In this document: in pieces, positions 58,999 through 64,000 of the stretch
How positions within the stretch are numbered: the stretch's first letter is position 1
How the letters are laid out: each line of letters starts with the position of its first letter
Assembly: GCA_964642545.1 (NCBI GenBank)
Contig: CAZXQU010000004.1
Location: 14,162 to 78,161 of the forward strand
Length of the DNA stretch: 64,000 bases
Reading direction: 5' to 3'
Source: QYOJ01 sp964642545
Lineage (GTDB): Bacteria; Bacteroidota; Bacteroidia; Bacteroidales; FEN-979
Notes under the pieces: model-generated
What the model saw: only the letters and a program-made list of their open reading frames with translations
Told to the model about the DNA's origin: nothing
Databases searched by the model: none
Translations under genes and position numbers: made by a program

Positions 58999-59844
58999 TT
59001 GAAAAAGAAAGAGCAAGAGATACTGGAGAACCAGGAGATTGAGATCAGGCTGCTGATAGAGGCACTCTACCTGAAGTATGGATTTGATTTCCGGAATTAC
59101 TCGCAGGCCCACCTCAAGCGCCGGATACTGAATCGTTTTAAGATTACAGGGTTGAACACCATTACCGAGATGACCCACAAGGCGATCTATGATAGTGAGT
59201 TTACAGATCAGATCCTGATGGATCTCTCCATCACGGTAACCGAGATGTTCAGGGACCCCAGCTTCTACAAGGCGTTACGGCAAAGTGTGCTGCCCGTGCT
59301 CAGGACCTATCCTCATGTGAAGATCTGGCATGCCGGGTGCGCCAGCGGCGAGGAGGTATACTCCATGGCGATCATGTTGAAAGAGGAGGGGCTTTTGCAT
59401 AAGACACAGATTTATGCAACCGATTTCAACCCGACGATCATCCGGTATGCAAAAAGAGCGGAGTATCCCTTCAGCCGTATCAAGGAGTTTACGGTGAGCT
59501 ACCAGAAAGCTGGCGGCAAACGCTCCTTCTCCGACTACTACACAGCTGATGATGAGACCGCCAAACTCCACGATTCACTACGGAACAAAATCGTTTTTGC
59601 CAATCATAACCTGGTAACCGACGGTGTTTTCGCAGAGATGAACCTGGTTGTTTGCCGGAATGTGCTGATTTATTTCGACAGGCAGCTTCAGGACAGAGTG
59701 ATCGACCTTTTTAAGGAATCACTAGCCGGAGGTGGGTTTCTCTGTCTTGGTTCAAAGGAGAATCTGCAATTTTCATCTCATTATCATTCATTTGAACCGG
59801 TTGTTGAACAGGAAAGAATCTATATTAAGAAATATTCTTCGTAA
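58999..59844 (+). CDS. CheR-type protein methyltransferase
   Basis: The 281-residue methyltransferase has an N-terminal helical domain (LIEALYLKYGFDFRNYSQAHLKRRI) and a SAM-binding domain with IWHAGCASGEEVYSMAI and VVCRNVLIYFD. No ATG lies in a proper place; the best start is TTG at 58999, though a TTG at 58945, inside the TerC gene, keeps the frame open. In chemotaxis CheR methylates receptors, but no receptor gene is seen. It is followed by a CheB domain gene and a hybrid kinase in the same direction. Confidence 0.88.
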   Translation: MKKKEQEILENQEIEIRLLIEALYLKYGFDFRNYSQAHLKRRILNRFKITGLNTITEMTHKAIYDSEFTDQILMDLSITVTEMFRDPSFYKALRQSVLPVLRTYPHVKIWHAGCASGEEVYSMAIMLKEEGLLHKTQIYATDFNPTIIRYAKRAEYPFSRIKEFTVSYQKAGGKRSFSDYYTADDETAKLHDSLRNKIVFANHNLVTDGVFAEMNLVVCRNVLIYFDRQLQDRVIDLFKESLAGGGFLCLGSKENLQFSSHYHSFEPVVEQERIYIKKYSS

Positions 59845-59856
59845 TTTTATACGTTG

Positions 59857-60429
59857 ATGGGAACGATAAGATCTTATCAGGCAGTTGTAATCGGATCGTC
59901 GGCAGGTGGACTAAATGCCCTGAAGACGATCTTCATGGCGCTTGACAAGCACTTCCCGTTGCCGGTGATTATTGTACAGCATGTGAGTCCTGCTGCCGAT
60001 AACTACCTGGCTACTTTTCTCAACAGCTTGGAGAAGATCAGGGTGAAAGAAGCTGATGAGAAGGAGATCCCGCAGGCAGGTGTTGCCTACATAGCGCCTC
60101 CGAACTACCATCTGCTGATGGAACACAACGGTTCGTTCACGCTTACGGTTGAAGAACGGGTTAACTATGCCAGGCCGTCGATTGATGTGTTGTTTGAAAC
60201 GGCGGCAGAAACATACGGGGATGGTTTGATCGGAATCATCCTAACGGGGGCAAACAACGATGGAAGTGTCGGGCTTAAAAAGATCAAAGATCTGGGAGGT
60301 ACTGCTATCGTGCAGGATCCCGACGAAGCGGAGTCGGATACAATGCCCAGGGCGGCGGTGGAAATAGCGAAGCCCCATCATGTGCTTACATTGGAAGAGA
60401 TTGCAAATTTCTTGAACTCATTGATATGA
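59857..60429 (+). CDS. CheB methylesterase domain protein without receiver domain
   Basis: The 190-residue protein consists of the CheB catalytic domain only: GSSAGGLNAL (Ser15), VQHVS (His42) and LTGANNDGSVG (Asp135) give the Ser-His-Asp triad. The N-terminal receiver that normally gates activity is absent. The neighbouring hybrid kinase starts in overlap (60426) and carries two receivers, so control may be by protein contact instead. TTG 59854 is an alternative start. Confidence 0.9.
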   Translation: MGTIRSYQAVVIGSSAGGLNALKTIFMALDKHFPLPVIIVQHVSPAADNYLATFLNSLEKIRVKEADEKEIPQAGVAYIAPPNYHLLMEHNGSFTLTVEERVNYARPSIDVLFETAAETYGDGLIGIILTGANNDGSVGLKKIKDLGGTAIVQDPDEAESDTMPRAAVEIAKPHHVLTLEEIANFLNSLI

Positions 60430-62021
60430 ATGTGAAACCAAAAGTTCTGATTGTAGATGACAGGGTGAAGAACATCATCGTCCTGGAAGAGATGCTTGCC
60501 GACCTGGATATCGAGTTGGTTCGCGCCACTTCGGGCCCGGAGGCGATAGAAAAAGCAAATAAAACCGAATTCGCCCTCATGCTGATGGATGTCAGGATGC
60601 CAGGAATGGATGGTTTTGAGACAGTGGCGAAGATCCGCAAAGATCCGCAGAACGAACTGATCCCGATCATTTATATCACTGCCTTTTACAACGAGGATTA
60701 CTACCGTGTAAAAGGGATCAAGACGGGCGCTGTCGATTTCATCACCAAACCCATTATCCCCGACATACTCATCGGAAAGGTATCGGTGTTTATGAAGATC
60801 TACAAGCAGCGGAAAAACCTGGAGGAGGAGATTGTCTGGCGTGAGCGCATTGAGAAGGACCTGAAAAAAGCCAAGGATCTGGCCGAGGATGCCACACGGG
60901 CCAAGCAGAAGTTCCTCTCCACCATGAGCCACGAGATCCGTACACCACTTAACGCCATCATCAATACAGTAAACCTCCTCCGTGAAGAGGAGCCCCGGGA
61001 AGATCAGCAAGAGAATATAGATATCCTGAAGTTCTCGTCCGATAACCTCCTGCAGATTGTCAACGATATCCTCGACTACTCCAAAATTGATGCCGGAAGG
61101 ATTGAGTTTGAGAAGGTGGAGTTTGAGATGCGCAAGCTGATGACAGGGGTCAAGCACAGCTTTGATTATGAGGTTAACAGGCGAAACCTGGCACTGGAGA
61201 TTATAGTTGATGAGAGTACCCCGCCTGTCGTGCTGGGCGATTCGAACCGGCTCACCCAAATCCTGATCAACCTGGTAGGCAATGCTGTGAAGTTTACCGA
61301 AAAGGGAAACATAACCATTGTGGCAAAACCAATCAAAACTGTGAACGGCCAGATTGATGTCGAATTCTCTATCACCGACACCGGTATTGGCATCCCGGAA
61401 GATAAAATGGAGGTCATTTTCGAGAGCTTTACCCAGGCAAGTTCATCTACCACGAGGAAATACGGAGGTACCGGACTTGGTTTGGCCATCACCAAAAAGC
61501 TGGTGGAGATGCAGGGAGGCGGGTTGACCGTGAAGAGCAAGGTTGGCAAGGGAAGCACCTTCTCGTTTACCCTCCCATTTCTGGTTAGCGACAAGACCCA
61601 TGTGGAGGATGATATACACCTGACATCCACCTTTCACAGCCTGAAAGGTTTGAGGGTGCTGGTTGTGGAAGATAACCTTGTGAACCAGAAGATCGTGTCG
61701 AAGTACCTGGCGAAATGGGAGGCCGGCACCGAAATTGCCGAGAACGGCAAAGTGGCTGTGGAGATGGTGGCGAAGAACCATTACGACGTAGTGCTGATGG
61801 ACCTGCACATGCCCGAGATGAGCGGCTACGAGGCTACGCTGAAGATCAGGGCGATGAAAGATGACTATTACAAAGACCTTCCTATTATAGCGCTCACCGC
61901 TTCCGTCTTTTTGGAGGACCGCGAGAAGATCTTCCAGTTTGGCATGAGTGGCTTCATCACTAAGCCATTTAATCCAAAGGAGTTGTTTTGGACGATATCG
62001 CCGTTTTTGAAGAAGAGGTAA
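60426..62021 (+). CDS. Hybrid histidine kinase, REC-HisKA-HATPase-REC
   Basis: The 531-residue protein is soluble by sequence: receiver 1 (about 5-120, Asp55 in LMLMDVRMPG), a coiled linker, HisKA with FLSTMSHEIRTPLNA (His169), HATPase with the N box INLVGNAVKF (Asn286), DTGIGIPEDK and GGTGLGLAI, and receiver 2 (about 409-525, Asp459 in VVLMDLHMPEMSG). With no sensor helix, the input is likely via the first receiver. Overlapping starts with the CheB-like gene suggest one signalling unit. The stop codon is followed directly by a palindromic element. Confidence 0.9.
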   Translation: MNVKPKVLIVDDRVKNIIVLEEMLADLDIELVRATSGPEAIEKANKTEFALMLMDVRMPGMDGFETVAKIRKDPQNELIPIIYITAFYNEDYYRVKGIKTGAVDFITKPIIPDILIGKVSVFMKIYKQRKNLEEEIVWRERIEKDLKKAKDLAEDATRAKQKFLSTMSHEIRTPLNAIINTVNLLREEEPREDQQENIDILKFSSDNLLQIVNDILDYSKIDAGRIEFEKVEFEMRKLMTGVKHSFDYEVNRRNLALEIIVDESTPPVVLGDSNRLTQILINLVGNAVKFTEKGNITIVAKPIKTVNGQIDVEFSITDTGIGIPEDKMEVIFESFTQASSSTTRKYGGTGLGLAITKKLVEMQGGGLTVKSKVGKGSTFSFTLPFLVSDKTHVEDDIHLTSTFHSLKGLRVLVVEDNLVNQKIVSKYLAKWEAGTEIAENGKVAVEMVAKNHYDVVLMDLHMPEMSGYEATLKIRAMKDDYYKDLPIIALTASVFLEDREKIFQFGMSGFITKPFNPKELFWTISPFLKKR

Positions 62022-62157
62022 CCCCTAAATCCCCTGCTTACCCCTAAATCCCCTAAAGGGGACTTACTCGCTTCGCGATAGTTCCTCCCCTTCAAGAGGA
62101 GGTTAAGAGGGGTCATCCCACGTAGTGGGTGTAAGCCCCCTTTAGGGGGTTTGGGGG
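62022..62157. repeat. Extended palindromic element between the kinase and meaB
   Basis: A repeated left arm (CCCCTAAATCCCCT at 62022 and again at 62041), AGGGGACTTACTC, hairpins TCGC-TTC-GCGA and CCTCC/GGAGG, CCCAC-GTA-GTGGG, then CCCCCTTTAGGGGG and TTTGGGGG. At 136 bp it is the longest intergenic copy. Its right end encodes the last residues (NPQTP) and the stop of meaB. Confidence 0.9.
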
Positions 62158-63347
62158 TTGAAAAGCATGCTTGCTGCCTGATACGGATTTAATGTCCCTT
62201 CCCTCACCTTTTTTTCCAGCTCCAGAATTTGTTTCCTGATGGCTTTATCGTTGTAGAATCGTTCTTTCAGTTTCTCTTCAATTGCTTGTTGGAATACCAA
62301 CCGGTTTTGGTTGGTGCGGTTTTGCTGGAAGTGGCCGTGCTGAATCATGGCCGTGCAGAATTGTTCGACAATCTCCCATACCTGTGGAATTCCGTCGCCA
62401 GTGCGTGCCGAGCAGGTATCTACCACAGGCATCCAACCCGTTGGGGCAGGGGGGAAGAGGTGAAGCGCATTGGTATAATCTTTGGCGGCAATCTTTGCCC
62501 TTGTGATGTTGTCGCCGTCGGCTTTGTTGATGATAACGGCGTCGGCCATTTCGATGATGCCGCGCTTGATTCCCTGCAGTTCGTCACCTGCGCCGGCCAG
62601 CATCAGCAGGAGGAAAAAGTCGGTCATTGACTTTACTACTGTCTCCGATTGCCCTACACCAACTGTCTCCACGAAAATCACATCAAAACCGGCCGCTTCG
62701 CAGAGGTAGATTGTTTCCCTTGTTTTTCGTGCTACCCCGCCGAATGACCCGGAGGATGCCGACGGGCGGATGTAGGCATTGGGATCGACAGCCAGGCTCT
62801 CCATGCGTGTTTTATCACCGAGGATACTCCCCTTGGAGATGGCGCTGCTGGGATCCACGGCGAGGACCGCCAGCTTGTGCCCGCGTGCCGTAAGGTGCTT
62901 GCCGAGGGATTCGATGAAAGTGGACTTGCCTACGCCGGGAACCCCGGTGATACCGATACGGATGCTGTTGCCAGTTGCCAGTTGGCAGTTGGCAGTTGAC
63001 AGAATAACTTTGTCCTTCGTACTTCCAACTTCCAGTTCTAACTTCTGACTTCTAACTTCTGACTTTGAATGCCGCAGGCATTCTCTAATGATTTCTTGCG
63101 CCTGGAGCTGGTGATCAGGGCGGTTGGATTCGACGAGGGTGATGGCTTTGGAGAGGATGGTGCGGTTGCATGAGAGGATGCCTTCTACATATTGTGATGA
63201 GGTGATGGGGTGATGGAGTGATGGAGTGATGGGGTGATGAAGAGAGTTTTTAGATTTAAGTTTATTGATAAGTTCTTCGTTGACGTTGGAGGGTTGTTCC
63301 ACGCCGGGTTGAATGTTTAGGGCTGATTTGCGGAGTTTTTGTTTCAA
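62142..63347 (-). CDS. meaB: Methylmalonyl-CoA mutase-associated GTPase MeaB, with repeat insertions
   Basis: MeaB protects and reloads methylmalonyl-CoA mutase. The 401-residue protein has RIGITGVPGVGKSTFIE (P-loop, residues 135-142), LAVDPSSAISKGSILGDKTR, VETVGVGQSE and NKADG. Two in-frame insertions are seen: residues about 36-52 (LHHPITPSLHHPITSS) from an 8-bp array and about 93-127 (…KSEVRSQKLELEVG… to LATGNS) from a long 7-bp array just before the P-loop. The C-terminus NPQTP comes from a palindromic element. The start is a TTG at 63347, near a -7-like box (63352-63359); the exact start is uncertain. Confidence 0.88.
   Translation of the reverse strand: MKQKLRKSALNIQPGVEQPSNVNEELINKLKSKNSLHHPITPSLHHPITSSQYVEGILSCNRTILSKAITLVESNRPDHQLQAQEIIRECLRHSKSEVRSQKLELEVGSTKDKVILSTANCQLATGNSIRIGITGVPGVGKSTFIESLGKHLTARGHKLAVLAVDPSSAISKGSILGDKTRMESLAVDPNAYIRPSASSGSFGGVARKTRETIYLCEAAGFDVIFVETVGVGQSETVVKSMTDFFLLLMLAGAGDELQGIKRGIIEMADAVIINKADGDNITRAKIAAKDYTNALHLFPPAPTGWMPVVDTCSARTGDGIPQVWEIVEQFCTAMIQHGHFQQNRTNQNRLVFQQAIEEKLKERFYNDKAIRKQILELEKKVREGTLNPYQAASMLFNPQTP
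62967..63067. repeat. Long 7-bp array inside meaB
   Basis: GTTGCCA twice, GTTGGCA twice, GTTGACA (62967-63001); then, after 17 bases, GTACTTC, CAACTTC, CAGTTCT, AACTTCT, GACTTCT, AACTTCT, GACTTTG (63019-63067) in strict 7-bp steps. Read on the meaB strand these are the AGAAGTC and TGCCAAC words also seen at 4314-4342. Confidence 0.9.
63193..63240. repeat. 8-bp tandem array inside meaB, word GTGATGGR
   Basis: Six octamers in register: TGTGATGA, GGTGATGG, GGTGATGG, AGTGATGG, AGTGATGG, GGTGATGA. Translated (minus strand) as the LHHPITPSLHHPITSS stretch. Confidence 0.9.
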
Positions 63348-63407
63348 GTTACAAAGATACCATATCTTTAAAATCTCCGGACATTTTCCTTTTCGGGAGA
63401 AAATTTG

Positions 63408-63415
63408 TATTTTTG
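63408..63415 (+). promoter_or_regulatory. Putative -7 box (TATTTTTG) for tRNA-Lys
   Basis: TATTTTTG lies 12 bases before the tRNA gene and fits TAnnTTTG. Spacing to the tRNA suits a start a few bases before the mature 5' end. Confidence 0.55.
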
Positions 63416-63426
63416 CCGCCCTTATC

Positions 63427-63499
63427 CTCTCCGTAGCTCAGCTGGCAGAGCAATTGACTCTTAATCAATGGGTCGTAGGTTCGAGCCCTACCGGGGAGA
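63427..63499 (+). tRNA. tRNA-Lys (anticodon CTT)
   Basis: A full cloverleaf can be drawn. The acceptor CTCTCCG pairs with CGGGGAG (one G-U); D-stem GCTC/GAGC; anticodon stem ATTGA/TCAAT with loop CTCTTAA, anticodon CTT (reads AAG); T-stem GTAGG/CCTAC with loop TTCGAGC; discriminator A. CCA is not encoded. Confidence 0.95.
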
Positions 63500-63509
63500 C
63501 TTGATAATC

Positions 63510-63542
63510 AACCACTTACAAAGACAAAGTAAGTGGTTTTTT
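63510..63542 (+). terminator. Rho-independent terminator after tRNA-Lys
   Basis: AACCACTTAC and GTAAGTGGTT form a perfect 10-bp stem with a 9-base loop (AAAGACAAA), followed by a T run (63537-63542). Confidence 0.85.
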
Positions 63543-63791
63543 ATTTCCGGCCAGATTCCGGCCAGGTTTTGTAGAAAAATCACACAATTTCAATAAATGA
63601 ACCTCACCTGAAATAAGGAAAGGTTACCAGATTGGAAGAACCGGTGCATCTGACCACCTTGAACCGATTTACTGACCAGCTTTGGCCACCGTTCTAATCG
63701 GTGGTAATTCACCCGACCTTAGTGCAACCGTTGCTCAAAATGACCACTCCAAACCGATTTGAAGTGACCTTGAAAGGTTTCTTCATTTGAA
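63543..63791. other. Non-coding stretch with direct and inverted repeats; possible element end
   Basis: No gene is visible. An 11-bp direct repeat TTCCGGCCAGR (63545-63555, 63556-63566) lies right after the terminator. TGACCACYYYRAACCGATTT occurs twice (63651-63670 and 63741-63760, 16 of 20 bases equal), 90 bp apart. An inverted repeat CCACCG/CGGTGG (63686-63691, 63699-63704) lies between them. Such TGACCA…AACCG repeats resemble the multiple terminal repeats of IS21-type elements, but no transposase is in the window. Confidence 0.4.
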
Positions 63792-64000
63792 TCAATCAAA
63801 TTTGAGAATAGTAAACTGTTCCATCATTGAATTTGTAATTTCTGTTGGCGAAAAAGGATCGAAAGTCCCAGCTTCACCAATTTTTGTATATTTTTTGATG
63901 ACAAAGGGTAATCCATTTGACATAAATAACTCTTGTTCATCACATATCTGGAAATGGAGGTGTGGTTCTGTAGAATTCCCCGAATTGCCCAGCAATCCAA
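63792..64000 (-). CDS. M23 family peptidase, C-terminal part (gene runs off the window)
   Basis: Only the last about 69 codons are visible. LLGNSGNSTEPHLHFQI contains the H-x-H motif of M23 (lysostaphin-type) zinc peptidases, with the conserved Gly-Asn-Ser-Gly before it. The tail TFDPFSPTEITNSMMEQFTI is not family-typical. The reading frame stays open to the last base, so the start lies beyond position 64000. The codon mix is more AT-rich than in neighbouring genes, in line with an acquired segment after the tRNA. Confidence 0.8.
   Translation of the reverse strand, partial: GLLGNSGNSTEPHLHFQICDEQELFMSNGLPFVIKKYTKIGEAGTFDPFSPTEITNSMMEQFTILKFD

Noticed and set aside
62967..63240. CRISPR-like array
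   Set aside because: The repeated units are 7-8 bp with no spacers and lie in coding DNA, so this is a tandem array, not CRISPR.

Overview
The window looks like one scaffold from an uncultured member of the Bacteroidota. Evidence: a MurF–alanine racemase fusion, the gliding lipoprotein GldH, a secreted protease with a type IX secretion (T9SS) C-terminal domain, a PSP1/RicT–HolB–GldH–PBP1A gene neighbourhood, and promoters with the Bacteroidota -7 box TAnnTTTG (a full TTTG-N19-TACCTTTG lies before the C69 dipeptidase). Two runs of exactly 100 Ns indicate a scaffolded, probably metagenomic, assembly. I cannot place it below phylum. A futalosine-pathway menaquinone gene (mqnC) and a fumarate reductase/succinate dehydrogenase point to menaquinone-based respiration.

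Layout. 0-7.7 kb: a coiled-coil membrane protein, a C69 dipeptidase, two outer-membrane barrel-like proteins, the Kdo transferase waaA (split by an assembly gap), a lipoprotein, and mqnC (cut by the second gap). 7.8-13.0 kb: pepA, pdxA and murF-alr in tight order. 13.0-39.1 kb: a large envelope-glycan cluster with a polyprenyl-phosphate GT2, three consecutive GT39/ArnT-like membrane transferases, four AlgJ/AlgX-like SGNH proteins, two MBOAT O-acyltransferases, a second GT2, a secreted papain-like protease, an anchored protein with a carbohydrate-binding-like module, a GH16-like lipoprotein and an LtaS-like phosphoglycerol transferase/sulfatase. 39.1-57.8 kb: housekeeping genes (saccharopine dehydrogenase-like, PBP1A, gldH, ricT, holB, sdhCAB, aminopeptidase P, nadD, gmk, yicC, phospholipase D-like, EamA, hsp20, glnA). 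57.9-62.0 kb: TerC, then CheR, a receiver-less CheB and a hybrid kinase. 62.1-64.0 kb: meaB, tRNA-Lys(CTT), a repeat-rich non-coding stretch, and the end of an M23 peptidase.

Two things stand out. First, the glycan cluster looks like one system: a GT2 could charge a lipid carrier, three GT39-like enzymes could transfer sugars, and two MBOAT/SGNH sets could acylate the product. A similar jelly-roll-like module recurs in the three GT39-like proteins and the 30.2 kb protein, and more weakly in the LtaS-like protein. Three of the four SGNH proteins share a Gly in place of the catalytic Asp of the DxHW motif.

Second, the chromosome carries two kinds of small repeat that also sit inside protein genes without breaking the frame. 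One is a GC-rich nested palindrome of about 60-140 bp that folds into several hairpins (8 copies here; inside murF-alr twice, a GT2 and holB, and forming the end of meaB). The other is a set of short tandem arrays whose words differ from place to place but whose period is almost always 7 bp (inside waaA and meaB, and at the ends of gmk, the EamA gene and others). They explain the unusual length of several otherwise intact enzymes.
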